A stretch of 64,000 nt of DNA from Drechmeria coniospora (GCF_001625195.1 NC_054391.1:6087157-6151156); one strand, 5' to 3'. Positions 45,885-57,494 are shown, counted from the first letter of the stretch. Numbers and translations are program-made. Notes: generated by a model not told the origin, from the sequence alone.

Positions 45885-46560
45885 CTCGGTAGGCGTCGAC
45901 TGTGCAAGAAACTGTAGTGTAATACAACGCAAGTATGTGCTGGCTCCGTACTCTGCAAGTACAAGTAGTTGTACACCATGCAGTACTACAACTACTGTAC
46001 TTAAGTAGGTATTACGGAGTAGGCAATACGGAGTATGTACGGAGTACGGAGTAGGTAATTAATAGTATTAATCTCCCAAGTACTCCTCCGTACTGTAGAT
46101 TATTACTCAGTATTCCGTACTCCGTACGTCGCTAGGATCTGTCCTCAAGCTGAACGTGCTCTAGCTGCTGGGTCCGACCCTTGGCAGTACCTACTATCTT
46201 GCTCGACTCGTACGAGCCGTCCAGCAGGACAGGCTTCCTCGGAGCATGTCAGGACGCAGCGGGCCTCTGGCTTGGCTCCCTGGAGAGTACGCACAAGTAC
46301 TCCGTACAAGTACCACAGCTCGCATTTGTGCCCCGTGCCCCTACATGTACTTTGTACTTGCTCGCACGTAAGTACAACTACTGTACAGTACGCCAGCACC
46401 TGCTGTGCATGGACTTGCACAAGCATACTAGAGGTACTTGTAATTGGTGTACGAGGATACTAGGTACTAAGGTGAACGTACACGTACGGAGTTAATTAAT
46501 ACCTGACTGTAGGGAGGTGCAGGTGGTCTGTACGGAGTACTCCGTACCGAGTGTCACTCC
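45885..46560. repeat. Large GTAC-rich island with perfect 18-bp palindrome
   Basis: About 680 bp dominated by CGGAGTAC / GTACTCCG words. A perfect inverted repeat, GTACGGAGTACTCCGTAC, lies at 46530-46547, and ATGTACGGAGTACGGAGTAGG lies near 46034. This is the island richest in the CGGAGTA variant. Confidence 0.8.
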
Positions 46561-46984
46561 GTTCCGTATGCTTATTTATCCCATCAACTACCTAGTACTT
46601 ACCTATACTTGCAGCGAAGTAGTTGCTTCTAATTATTATTGCCATAACTGACAGGCACAAGTCCGATTGTTCACATGTGCCTCGTCGAATATTTGCACAT
46701 GCATAATAGCACTCCTGCATGTTGGTGTACAGTACTTCGTAGGTACTCTCCATGTTGATACATGTACGAGCCATTGGTCGGCGAAAGTGCGCAGTCAGCA
46801 AGTATGCAGTCGCAATGTTCATGTCCCTCATCGCCAGCATCAATACATGCATCGCCAGTACGTGCGGTGCTCGTGTGGGAGGCGCCAGCCACGCCAGATC
46901 GTTTGCCAGTTGCCGGGGCAATCCAATCCATCAATCAGTCCATCCCCTTCCTGTCTGGGAGAAGAGAAGGGCAAGGCCTTGTTC

Positions 46985-47350
46985 TTGGGTACTGCGGTAC
47001 GGAGTTCACTGTACCGTACGGAGTACAGTAGACGTTAACTGCTGGGTACGAGCCTACCGTGCCGAGTACAAGTACTTGGACACAGGTACTGGGTACTCAT
47101 CCGAGTGCTGCATGTACGCCCTTGGTAGCAACGAGTGCTGTAGTTCCCCCGTGCTCGGCTTCGGCATGTATTACCTTCTCGGTCGTTCCTAGACGGGTTC
47201 ACCAGTCAACCACGAACATACCAAGCGCCGGGCAAGCCACTTCACTGCCCGAGTAAGTACTTACTCGAACCACGACTCGTACTACCAAAGCAGGTACCTT
47301 CTACTACAACTACTAGGTACAGAGTTCGAGTAATTACATGCACATGCACA
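46985..47350. repeat. GTAC-rich island
   Basis: GGGTACTGCGGTACGGAG, CTGTACCGTACGGAGTACAG, GAGTACAAGTACTTGG, AGGTACTGGGTACTC, AAGTACTTACTC, TCGTACTACC, AGGTACC and AGGTACAGAG. Confidence 0.7.
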
Positions 47351-48717
47351 AGGGCACAACACCGACTGGCAGTACAGAGTACAGTGGCTGCCCTGCTAGA
47401 ACTTCTGGACCCGTCTACGTGTAAGTGCATACCTCTGGTTCGCTTCTACTTGGGCGGGAAGCGAGCCGCCATCCTGCCCTCCCGCAGCCAACCCCCTAGT
47501 TTGCACCATTACATGTACGCCTGAGCAGCCATGATGGTCTGCTTCATGGTGGCAACTATTCGTGCGTGAAGCCAGCTTCTTGTTCTTCTCGGAGGGTGAC
47601 GCCGCTGGAAAGGATGCGGCCAACGAGGGGCACACCCTAGTGCCTACCACCCTCGGGCGAGCACCTACAAGCCCAGTACTACTTTGCAGAATTGTAAACA
47701 AGTGCCTGCTAGATATTAATTACTCCGTGCTTGCACGACCCCTTCAGCTGCATCGGCAACCTGCCTCGGAGTCTGTAAACTCTATTCCCCCCCCCCCTTT
47801 CGCCGCCGCCGCCGCCGCCGCCCTTCGATGAGAAGGCGGTGCCTCGCGTCTGGAGATCCTTGCCATACCTCGGTCGTCCGCTTGGTCACGGGAGAGCGCT
47901 CCGCCCGCGGCGATGTTGAAACAGTACCCTCCAATGTCCGCCCTGCTCGTCGCGTCTTGATTGTCCTCCGTGCTGGCGGCGACGAACTGTGCACCTGTCC
48001 CTTTGTTGATCGGCAACCTTTGCAGGCTGCAAGTGCGTGCGATGCATGTACCGGCACCGTGAAACGACAGGCCCGGGTGCATTTTGCCACCTGCTACCGC
48101 AAGGCGTTCGAATCTGTCAGTGTAGCCTCTAGAGGTAGCGCGCTGTCCGTGTTCGCGCGAGTACGAAACGTACCATGACCTCGTGCGTGGCATGATTGGC
48201 ACCAGCAATTCAACCCCGATGGCGCAATGGCAGCCTGTTGTGCGTCATGTCCCGATTCTCAGCGTTCTACTCCGTACCGCCACCAGTGTCGGCAACAGAC
48301 GCGGCCTGAACACCTCCAATGCTGCCGCGACGACGCCATTCACCTCGTGCGCTCCGCAACATCCCCATGAGTCGACTTGTTTCTCTGTCCGGGACCGTCC
48401 GAAATTCCTCATCTTCCGGCCGGAACTTGTGATCCCTCCGTGATGCCCTGAGAGCGATTTCGTGCGTGACGAAGTTCGGTACGTGTTTCGGCATTAACCC
48501 AGCGTAGCGCATCCACCCTCATCAGCGGCTTCACCCTCCGCTGTTCCGATACGCAACAACAGGGCCCCATCAACGCCTGGCCTTGTCCATCGGACACTCT
48601 GCGCGCATGCTCCCGCCTGCAGCGACATCGGTACCCGTTGCATGCCTTGGTATGCAAGCTCGACTGCGACAATCGTCGACGTCAGCATGGTCCAGGGTAG
48701 GCAAAGTACCTGCATCA

Positions 48718-49035
48718 CGAGTTGGTGCGCAAGTACGTTGTAGTTGTTCTCCGTACAGTGCGTGCTCCGTACATGTACTCCGTACATGTACTTAATAATT
48801 ACTGCAAGTATGTCCAAGGAGGCACAGTACTTGATACTTGCAAGTACGGAGGACTTACGGAGGAGAACTGCATACTCCGTTCGGAGTACATCTGCTCCGT
48901 ACAGTGCAGTACTTGCATGCAAGTGCCTGTGTCTGTACCAAGGTTTCGGTGATGAAACCTACCAACCCCCCAGTACATGTACAAGAGCATGTACTTTTCC
49001 ACTGCCGAGTGCTGTGCTTGTACTTGCAGTAGCTC
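48718..49035. repeat. GTAC-rich island upstream of the F-box-like gene
   Basis: AAGTACGTTG, CCGTACAGTG, CCGTACATGTACTCCGTACATGTACTT, CAGTACTTGATACTTGCAAGTACGG, GAGTACATC, CCGTACAGTGCAGTACTTG, CAGTACATGTACAAGAGCATGTACTT and CTTGTACTTGCAG within about 320 bp, ending about 270 bp before the start codon. Confidence 0.8.
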
Positions 49036-49304
49036 GCTCACTCCCGATCATTATCTAATTCATGACGTGACGCTACAAATCAAACCACGCCGAGCAATCA
49101 TGGTACGTATCTGCCCCTCCGTCCCTCCGTGCATCGGTCACCAGTATAAGGTGAAATCGTCGGGTCCATCTCAGGCATCAACCGATCTCCCGGCATCATC
49201 GTCACCTTTGCCAAGCATCCCCTCGGATTCCTCACCTCCTACACGTACCTGCCTGTCCGCTCGCCACGCCTGCGGCCGTCCCATGCCTCGCCCGCGGCCG
49301 CACC

Positions 49305-51081
49305 ATGAACCGGCTGCCCCGAGAACTCGTCGATGCCATTCTCTGGAGATGTGTCGCCCAGGAGTCCAAGAACCAAGTGCTCGTCCTACGGCTCGTCTGT
49401 CGCTTCTTTGACCGTGCCCTCAAGCCCTACGTATGCCGCACCCTGGGCCTCGACTTCTCCCGCCTGAGCAGGCAGAGCGGCTTTCGACTGCCCGAGGTGG
49501 ATGCCCTGCAGACCATCGGCCACCACTGCAAGAGTCTGTACGTCGACTTGATGGTGCTGCGAGATGAAAGTGCGACCCCCTCTCCTTGCCTCGTCACCGT
49601 TCCGTATCCCGATGACGTCCCGTGTCTGACGAGCAGCAGTGGAAGTCGAGTTTCTCGAGACCGTCTTTGCCAGGATCCCGTCCATGACCAAGTTTTGCCG
49701 GAAGCTGCAGCACAAGTACTGCCTAAACCAATCCTCCTTTACCGAGATGGATTTCTTCGACACCCTCGAGGCCATGCTCTTCAACTGCCGCCGTGTCGAC
49801 CGACTGCGGCTGAACCTGCCCTTCCAACTCGTCGGCCACCACGTCAACGCGGCCACGATGATCCTGGCCAACACCCTCAAGGCCTTCGCCGGTCGGCCGG
49901 AGGAGGACTCGGCCGAGCTGAAGGCGCTCGTGCTCGAGAACGTCACCGACATCGCCATATGCCACCTCTGGATGAACCCGAGCGACGTCATGAACATCAT
50001 GACCGTCCTCGCCCCCGTCCGCCACCTTGTTCTCACACTTCGCCGTCACGAGAACGAGGCCCTCCGGGTCGGCTGGTTCGGCTCCTGCCTGTGGAACCTG
50101 ATTGAGAATGCCGAGAGGCTCGAGTCGCTGTGCCTCATCGGCATGGACCACGAAGACAAGCCGCCCCGGGGCCTGAGGCAGACGCGCTTCACCCAGGTGC
50201 CCGTCGACGAGTGGAGGGCTCGGTCCCTGCCGGCGCCGCGCATATACCTGGCCAGCCTCACCTGCCTCGAGCTGAAGCGCATCGAGATCCTTCCCGAAGC
50301 CTTCCTCAAGATCGTCGAGGACGTGGGCAAGTCGCTCGAGGAGCTGTACCTGAACGAGGTGTTCCTCAAGACGGAGCAGAGCGGGGATTGGAACCAGGAT
50401 TCGCAAAAGGTGCTCTGGGTCGGCGTCCCCAACACCCGACCGCCCGAGGACTGCTACTGGATGGCCATGGCCGTGCGGGCGGCGGCTCCTCTCCTGCGGA
50501 CGTGCCGCGCCTCCTTCCTCGCCTACGATCAATATCTCGGCGACGAAACGGGACCCGTGGCCGCGTTCGACCTGGACGATCCCTGCCACCTCTCCCGAAG
50601 CCTGTCCCAGCGCTTCGTCGAGGTCGTCGGCGGCATACCCCAGCCTGCCGTCCCATCGTCGCCCGACGCGGTTGAATACCTGCCTCGGGACTCCCGCGAC
50701 GATCATCTCGTCGCGCGACCGCCACCGCAGCCGACGGCCGTAAGCCCACAGCCGTCCGTTTCCAAGAACGCCCCGCGGCGAAGCGCCCTGCGGGTCGAAG
50801 AGTACGATGCGAACGCCTACCAGACGGCCGTCGCGAACCCGACGTCGAAGTGGCAGAAGAGCATCGACGGACTCTTCGCCAACTGCAACTCCAACACCCT
50901 CGACGAGCTGCACTACATTGCCGAGACGGCATGCCGCGGCATGAACGAGATTCACAGGCGACGGAACGAGTGGGCGTCGGGAGGCAGCACGGCCAACGAG
51001 TACGCCGACAACCTGCTGAGCCAGCTCCCCCCGCCTCCCGGCGCGGGTGGCGACGACGGTCCGCTGCAGGAGCCCCAATAA
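49305..51081 (+). CDS. F-box-like protein, probable SCF substrate adaptor
   Basis: Two exons, 49305-49569 and 49640-51081, 568 residues; the 70-bp intron ends CTGACGAGCAGCAG. The N-terminal MNRLPRELVDAILWRC followed by VLVLRLVCRFFDRALKPYV (residues 1-45) is an F-box-type motif, which in SCF ubiquitin ligases binds Skp1. The following about 350 residues contain leucine-rich stretches (RVDRLRLNLPFQL, ELKALVLENVTDIA, HLVLTLRRHE, RLESLCLIGM, LTCLELKRIEIL, SLEELYLNEVFL) spaced like irregular leucine-rich repeats. The C-terminal 150 residues are less ordered, with a proline-rich stretch and a final PPPPGAGG. I do not recognise a named orthologue. The frame on the opposite strand is a long shadow. 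It is tail to tail with CYS3, 501 bp apart. Confidence 0.82.
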
Positions 51082-51582
51082 GTAATCAATCCATCACGGA
51101 CGCAGAGGAAACCGGGCACATGGTGCAAGAGGCAAACTCATTTATTCCATTTCGAGTGACGTGCAAGTCCCGCTCCCGCTCCCACTCCCTGGCCGGCTGC
51201 GCAGGCGAAGGAAGCAGGGTCCGTACAAAGCATCGTCGACACGCCCTCATGACCCCGTCCCATGCGAAGCGCCCTATGCATCATGGCAGAATGTGAAATG
51301 TGACAAAGACCAAGGAAAATCCAACAACAAGGAAGCAAGGCGTGGCTACTCGGTCGGCCCTCGAGGGACTCTAACCGATCCGGATCATCCAAGGACGAAA
51401 CGTAGGATGGTTTGTTCTCTAACCGTTTCTATAGACTTCATTCGCTCTCGCTCTCTCTTTCTCTCTCTCTTGCTCTCCCCCCCTCACTCTCTCGGTTCGG
51501 CCATGGGTTATCGAAGAAATGGACAAAGGACAGGGGCAAAAAAAAAAGAAAAACGTAAATAGACAACGGCAGGCTTCCTCGC
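51082..51582. other. Tail-to-tail spacer of the F-box-like gene and CYS3
   Basis: 3' regions of both genes. Contains a pyrimidine tract of TCTC repeats (about 51443-51493) and an A-rich run (about 51539-51555) near the CYS3 stop. No gene seen. Confidence 0.6.
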
Positions 51583-52839
51583 TCATTGTCCGTTGACTCC
51601 GTTGGTGAGGCCGTTCTTGGCCGAGTCCCTGACGGCGAGCTCGAGGGCTTGCAGGATGTCGTTCTTGAGATCCTCGGCTTCCTCGACGCCGCAGCTCAGG
51701 CGGACGAGGTCGTCGAAGACGCCGACGGCCTCGCGTTGGTCCCGGGGGATGCCGGCGTGCGTCATGCTGCTGGGCAGCTCGACGAGGGACTCGACGCCGC
51801 CCAAGCTCTCGGCGAGCGTGAAGATCTTGGTGAGCTGGCAGAAGCGCAGGGCCGCGTCGTGGCCGCCGCGGATGCGGAAGGAGAGCATGCCGCCGCCCAT
51901 GCCCTCGCGGTGCTGCTTCTTGGCGATGTGGCGCTGGGGGTGCGAGTCGAGGCCGGGGTAGTTGACGGCGATGACGTGAGGCGAGGCCTCGAGGGCGTGG
52001 CCGACGGTGGCGGCGTTGTGGCTCGCGGCGCGGGCGCGCAGGTGCAGCGTCTTGAGGCCGCGGTGGGCGAGCCACGAGTCAAAGGCCGAGGGGACGGCGC
52101 CGATGGCGTTCTGCAGGAAGCTCAGGCGCTGCTTGAGCTCGTCGCTGTTGAAGGCGGCGACGCCCATGACGACGTCGCTGTGGCCGTTGATGTACTTGGT
52201 CACGCTGTGGACGACGATGTCGGCCCCGAGGTCGAGCGGGTTCTGCACGTAGGGCGAGAGGAAGGTGTTGTCGACGACGACGAGGATGCCGTGCTTGTGC
52301 GCCTCGGATACGACGGCGCGGATGTCGACGAGGCGGAGCGTCGGGTTCGACGGCGTCTCGATCCAGATGAGGCGCGTCTGGTCGTTGATGTGCTCGCTAA
52401 TGTCCACCTCGATCTCGGGCGTGAAGGTGACCTTGACGCCGTGCGCCTTGGCCACCTGGGTGAAGTAGCGGTGGGTGCCGCCGTAGACGTCGGAGACGGA
52501 GATGACGTGGCTGCCGGCGGCGAGGCTCTGGAGGATGTTGGCCGTCGTCGCGCTACCGCTGGAGAAGGCGAGCGCGTAGCGGGCGTGCTCGAGCGCCGCC
52601 ACGGCCGTCTCGAAGTTTGTGCGGTTCGGGTTGGCCGAGCGAGAGTACTCGTACTCACCGACGGGCTTGCCGACGGCTGTCTGGGCGAAGGTGGTGGAGA
52701 GGGAGATGGGCTCGATGACGGCGCCCGTCGAGGGATCGTGGGGGGAGCCGGCGTGCACGGCGAGGGTGCCGAAGCCGTGGACGGGCGTCGGCGGGCGCGG
52801 GGGCGTCGAGACGGGGTCGGACGTGACGGAGGGAGACAT
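51583..52839 (-). CDS. CYS3: Cystathionine gamma-lyase
   Basis: Intronless, 418 residues. This PLP enzyme cleaves cystathionine to cysteine, 2-oxobutanoate and ammonia, the last step of reverse transsulfuration. After an N-terminal extension of about 20 residues, HGFGTLAVHAGSPHDPSTGAV and SLSTTFAQ are followed by EYEYSRSANPNRTNFE. The PLP-binding set is complete: SSGSATTA phosphate loop, D190 in VVVDNTF for the pyridine nitrogen, and Schiff-base lysine K215 in HSVTKYINGHSDVV. The C-terminal FTLAESLGGVESLVELPSSMTHAGIP and VRLSCGVE motifs are typical of the gamma-lyase group in fungi. The ATG at 52839 is used because the open frame upstream (121 codons) contains no ATG and is low-complexity. 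Confidence 0.96.
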   Translation of the reverse strand: MSPSVTSDPVSTPPRPPTPVHGFGTLAVHAGSPHDPSTGAVIEPISLSTTFAQTAVGKPVGEYEYSRSANPNRTNFETAVAALEHARYALAFSSGSATTANILQSLAAGSHVISVSDVYGGTHRYFTQVAKAHGVKVTFTPEIEVDISEHINDQTRLIWIETPSNPTLRLVDIRAVVSEAHKHGILVVVDNTFLSPYVQNPLDLGADIVVHSVTKYINGHSDVVMGVAAFNSDELKQRLSFLQNAIGAVPSAFDSWLAHRGLKTLHLRARAASHNAATVGHALEASPHVIAVNYPGLDSHPQRHIAKKQHREGMGGGMLSFRIRGGHDAALRFCQLTKIFTLAESLGGVESLVELPSSMTHAGIPRDQREAVGVFDDLVRLSCGVEEAEDLKNDILQALELAVRDSAKNGLTNGVNGQ

Positions 52840-53299
52840 GGCGGCGGTCGTCGTCGAGGTGCTCGTCTGGTCGTGTCGGTGCGTGCTGCTGCCGCCGCTG
52901 CTGCTACTGCTTCGCGGAGAGGTTCCGACCGGGTCTGCGGTGCTGCACCGAGCTACTGTGCTGTGGTGCCGGAGCAATGGCGCGGGCCGCGGAGGAGGAG
53001 AGGGGTGGGGGGGACCGGGCTGACGGGCGTCGGAAATGGAGGGGGTGAACGGCGAGGAAGGGGATGGAGAGGTGACGGACGCGACTCGGAAGGCTTCTCG
53101 GCGGAGGCAGGACGCAGGGAGACCGACGTCTGGCGCGGGAGGCGAGCGGAGAGGTCGACGATGCAGATATTTCCGGCCGCCTTGGTACGGGAAGGGGTGC
53201 AACCAGGGCCTTTTGAACGAGAAGGGGTTCCGACCTCTGTTGCGGCGGCGCTGGTGGTGTGGTGGGGTAGCCGGGACGAGTACGAGAGGCGGACGAGTG

Positions 53300-53450
53300 C
53301 GCGTGCTAGCGAGCAGTAGTAATTACTTAGTACCTACTCCGTTCGTAGGTACTGGCCAGCGAGGTAGGGTAATTGGTACGTAACCGGCGTCCGTATGTAC
53401 CCGCAGCGGCTGTCGGTACTTGCGTGTAAGTACTTGTACTGTACTTGCAC
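53300..53450. repeat. GTAC-rich island upstream of CYS3
   Basis: TTAGTACCTACTCC, AGGTACTGG, TTGGTACGTAACC, TATGTACCC, CGGTACTTGC and AAGTACTTGTACTGTACTTGC, beginning about 460 bp from the CYS3 start. Confidence 0.7.
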
Positions 53451-53917
53451 GGCGAGCACGGTCGTCGCTGGCAGCGGTGGTCAGTAATGGGGATCACAGG
53501 CAAGCGAGCAAGCGAGAGAGCGGCTGGCAGGGTTGTGTACAGAAGTGCTGCAGAGGTGGAATGTCAATGGATGGCGGCGCGATGAGAAAGGTCGAGGGGC
53601 GAGGCTGATGAATGTCGTCTTTATACATGCGTGGAGAGAAAGCCGACGGTGTCAAACTCTGCACTAGCGAGTGCAGGATGCGGCCTTCCGTCACAATAGT
53701 CGGAATGGTGTCATTGATTGATGATGAGAAGAAAGCGTCCGTCAGGCGAGGCAAGTCATGCACTGGGTCCTCGTCAAGTTGAAACGGCAGAGCGAAGGGA
53801 AAGACCCGGGGATAAAACGAAATTATTATTAATAATGGCGACCCGGGCCGGCGTCGTCGATGCAGGCGCCTGACAAAAGTGCACACCGCCCCCCCCCCGC
53901 CGCAGTGTGTCGGGCAA

Positions 53918-54525
53918 GTACAGTACTTGCAGGTCCAAGTACATGTACTTGCTGGTGTACATGTGAGTATATTAGCACTCAAGTACCCCGTACACCTACA
54001 TGTACGGAGTACTTGTACGGTAATTAGAACTGCGCTACGGAGTACAAGTCGTGGCAGGGGAGGGAGGGGCGGCTCACTTGGACGGGGCTCTCCTTCTCCA
54101 ACTCGTAGGTGTACTCGTACAGTAATGCTGATCTTGTAGGTGTACTTAAGTGCAGTTAGTTGCAAACTTACACCTACAAGTACGGAGTACTTACACCTAC
54201 ATGTACTGTTCTTGCAAGCACGGAGTAAGAATACTGTACTTACTTACGAGCACGCCGTAAGTACAGTAGGCGTACTCCGTGCACGTAATTACTTGTGCCC
54301 CTACGGAGTACTTACTTACAGAGTCCTGACCAGTAGTAAGTACATGTACAAGTGCACCCCTACTTCGTACTTGCACCTGCCGCAAGTAAGTACTTGGTTG
54401 TACTTCTGCTTGTACCACTGGGTTTGCTCAGGTGGGTGGACATGTAATACATGTTCTCCGTTCCGCGGGCTGCACTTGCAGTAGTACTCTTGCCCGTACT
54501 GTACATGTACATGCCCCGACTTGTA
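53918..54525. repeat. Densest GTAC-rich island
   Basis: I count 32 GTAC tetramers in about 608 bp, one per 19 bp, against one per 256 expected at equal base use. CACCTACAAGTACGGAGTACTTACACC forms an imperfect inverted repeat near 54171. Spacing between neighbouring GTACs is irregular (4-40 bp). Confidence 0.9.
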
Positions 54526-55419
54526 CGCCCAAGAACTCGAGTGAGTGTACGAACTGGTGCCGCAACCACCTGCACTGACTAGTCAGCGGCGCGGCGCATG
54601 GAATCGATGAGAAGGGGGAGGAGGCTCGTCGGCTTAGTTCGGCTCGATTGGTGAGACGGACGCTGCTTCCTCGACCCTTTGTGTGCTGAGCAATCTGTCG
54701 GCGCTCGCGTCAGGGGGGCGGGGGCTCGGGGCCCGCATGACGCCATCGCTTGGCTTACTCGTCACAGCCATGTCTACAGTACATGTTCAAGTACAAGTAA
54801 GTACGTATCTGGTACCGTTGGTCGTCGTCGCTCGCCACTATGAAGACGGGTATGGAGTACTTTCTTTTGCACAGTGGCAGTGAGTGCTACCAACCAGTCA
54901 ACCACGTCGGCTTCACGCGAAAGAGCGACTCTACTTCCTGACCAACGTCTTGTGCTAGCAGCAGGTAGCAGCAGGCCACAGGTGGTGCTGCTTGCCTGTA
55001 CTAGCAAGACACCTCTGTCTCGCAGTTGCTCCGAACAGACGATGGCATCACCCGCAGGTGCGTGCCTCGTGCATCAAGGGCGCGAGCACTTGCTGCCGTG
55101 GTCGGAATTCGACACATCGGAATGGGGCCCCGCACGCAATTCCATCTCACCTCTCGGTGCCAGCACATCGGGCAACGCCGGCCCAACAACGCTGAATGTT
55201 ACACCGTGCGCTCGTTGGCTACGGCGCAGGCAAAATTGCGCTCTTGGTACTCGCACGCACTTTTTTGCACGCACATGAAAGCACCAGTAGCAGACAGGGC
55301 ACGGCGTATCGTCCCAGGAACTTGGTAGGTAGGTGAACGTAGTGTGTCACCTATTTCCGAGATTGTGTTGGTTGTCGACCATCGCCATCATGTACGCTGT
55401 GGTGCGAATACTACTAATT

Positions 55420-55660
55420 GTAGGTATGTTCCGTACGTAGTACTGTACGGAGTACGAGCAATTAATTCGTGCTGCGATGCTGTACCAGTCCTTGCGCATG
55501 CGCACTTACGTATTGTTACTCCGTATGTGTCAATACACCACCAAAGTAGTACAGTACATATATGTGCCGTACAACTACATGTTCTTGAGAGCAGTACTTG
55601 TCAGTACTGTACTTGTTGGAATAGGTGTGCATACTTCTGTACTTGCAAGTATTTTACTTG
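55420..55660. repeat. GTAC-rich island
   Basis: CCGTACGTAGTACTGTACGGAGTACGAGC at the left, then AGTAGTACAGTACATATATG, CCGTACAACTACATG and CAGTACTTGTCAGTACTGTACTTG. Confidence 0.75.
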
Positions 55661-56198
55661 TAACATCTCCGTATTGTGTGCACCTTCGTTGACTGCGGAG
55701 CCCAATTCCAATGCCTCGATGGAGGCTGCCGTGGGACCGCATCACGTGGCATGAACGTTGAACATGTCCCTTTGATGCTCGGTCGTCGAGTCCAGCCATT
55801 TCTCATGTGCTTGTCGGCAGTACCCCGTACTCCGGACAGGCATCGTCATGTAATACTTGGAAACAGCTCCTCCGTCCATGTACGGAGAAAGGAGTAGGCT
55901 GCGAAAGTGAGCTCGCACGAGCCCTTGAGCACACGTACCGTACGCTGTCGCCAATTTCGACCTGGAACGTCCAGCAAGTGTCCACCTCTGCTCATGCTCA
56001 CACCCACAACTTGCCGACACAGCTGGATGAGAGTATGAGACAACACTCCATCCAGCAGACGTCCCGACGCATCCAGTAGACGTCACCATTCTTTGGAAAG
56101 ACAACCTTGTCTTGGGTGACGGAATGACGGTATGCACCACGTGGATGCATGTTTCTCGTCTCGTCCAAGCCAGTTCTCGCTCTACTCCGTACGGAGAA

Positions 56199-56655
56199 CA
56201 TTCAATCCATTCTACTTGAAACTTCAAAGTCTTATCTGTCGTAACACGTGCGTGGATGTGTCTGAGGGTGTACGAGGGCGTGCACACATAATCCTACGCT
56301 CATGTTCGCGCCCTTGCCTGCACTTCTACTGTTGGTGACACTGCGTGGCACATTCGATCCGTTCTACTCGCACCTTCGAGTATTACCGTCCGTCCCAAAA
56401 CGTGCACTCATATGTCTCAAGGTGCACGAGTACGTCTAGGCATCGTCCCACGTCCATGTTCTCATCGTCGCCTGAATGCCTAATTTCGGTGAGTGTGCAG
56501 GGTCCATTCAATCCGTTCTACTCGCACCTTCAAGTGCCGTCCGTCCCAACACGTACCACCTGTACTTGAATGTGTACGCGTACGTGCGTGCCAACTCCTA
56601 CGCCCATATTCTCGTCATTGCCTGAATGTCTCCTTGCAGCGAGTGCGTGCAACAA
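56199..56655 (+). repeat. Degenerate tandem repeat, three copies of about 153 bp
   Basis: Copies start at 56199, 56351 and 56505 (periods 152 and 154). Each opens with CATTCRATCCRTTCTACTYG, continues with CCTTCRAGT-like sequence and, in copies 2 and 3, CCGTCCGTCCCAA. Each ends with CTACG/CACG-YCCATRTTCTC followed by GCCTGAATG (GCCTGCACT in copy 1) and a GTGAGTGTG/GCGAGTGCG-like junction. Copy 1 is the most diverged. The period is not a multiple of three in all copies, so it is unlikely to be coding. It sits about 850 bp upstream of the Zn2Cys6 gene. Confidence 0.85.
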
Positions 56656-57494
56656 AGGAAGCGCCAAACTCCTGCTACTATAGTGAATCGACTATTCATT
56701 ACTCTCCCTCCTGTGCATCAACAAGCTGTCGCCTCACTCCGCTCAACCGCGAATACGAATACGAGAACGTCCAACCAATAAGCACGACCGCGTTGCCCGG
56801 CTTCCCCAAGATCCGTCCCCGGCTGTGCCACACCCGCTGCCGATGCGTGGCTGTGTGCTGCTTAGTAATACCCGAGCCGCTTCGTCGCCAGCCATGCCAC
56901 GCCATCCCCACTCTTTCTCACCTCCTCCCTCTCCTCGCTCCAAAGCATCTCCGCTCCTCTCGTCTGTTGGACCAAACTGCTGGGCTGACGCATTCATTTC
57001 GACTCCCAAGGCAGCCCTCGTCCTCGCACCCATACCTACCTCCGCCGTGCGTGCGACTCTTTCGTTCCCCCCCCGTCTGTGCTCCTTCTCCTCCTCCCCC
57101 CCCGAGCCGCCGCGGTCTCCTCTCGAGCTTGCACATGCCGCTCGTGCTGTGTGATGCGTGACATGGCGATGCTTGGTTGACCACAAGTCGTTGCTTGCTT
57201 TGTTTCGTTTCTCGCCCTTCTCCCCCCCCCTTCCCCCCAACGCCGCCGCCGCCCGACCGTCGACTTGGCTCGCCGCATCGCCGAGTTGGCGCCTCACCCC
57301 CCCGGACCCCTTGTGCCACCGGCGACCGGCCTCGTACCGCCTCGTATTCGTATACTCTCCGAGTCCGCAGCCTCCGTGGTCATGCTGCACTGCGCGCCAT
57401 AGCTACAGCGCGTCGCATTGCTGCAGTTGCTGCCATTTCCGCCCGTCGCTGTCACTTCCCCGACAGTCACCCGCCGCCGACGCATGTACCTGTG

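Larger units (their letters stand above)
44519..49304. other. Third gene-poor region, about 4.8 kb, mostly GTAC islands
   Basis: No recognisable gene between the DUF7707-like gene and the F-box-like gene. More than a third of the length is GTAC-rich island. A C-run plus GCC repeat (about 47789-47821) and a G10 run (45855-45864) are present. Confidence 0.55.
52840..57494. promoter_or_regulatory. Divergent CYS3 / Zn2Cys6 intergenic region, 4.7 kb
   Basis: No gene recognised. From left to right it holds the CYS3 promoter, GTAC islands (53300-53450, 53918-54525, 55420-55660), a three-copy tandem repeat (56199-56655), and a C/T-rich leader before the transcription-factor start. Confidence 0.55.

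Noticed and set aside
49723..51078. 451-codon minus-strand frame
   Set aside because: Antisense shadow of the F-box-like gene, which has an F-box motif and a valid splice.
52840..53202. 121-codon in-frame extension of CYS3 upstream of the ATG
   Set aside because: It contains no ATG, starts at TTG, and its translation is low-complexity; CYS3 is full length from 52839.
51586..53319. 577-codon plus-strand frame
   Set aside because: Antisense shadow of CYS3 and its promoter; Val/Asp/Gly/Glu-rich translation typical of the complement of a GC-rich gene.
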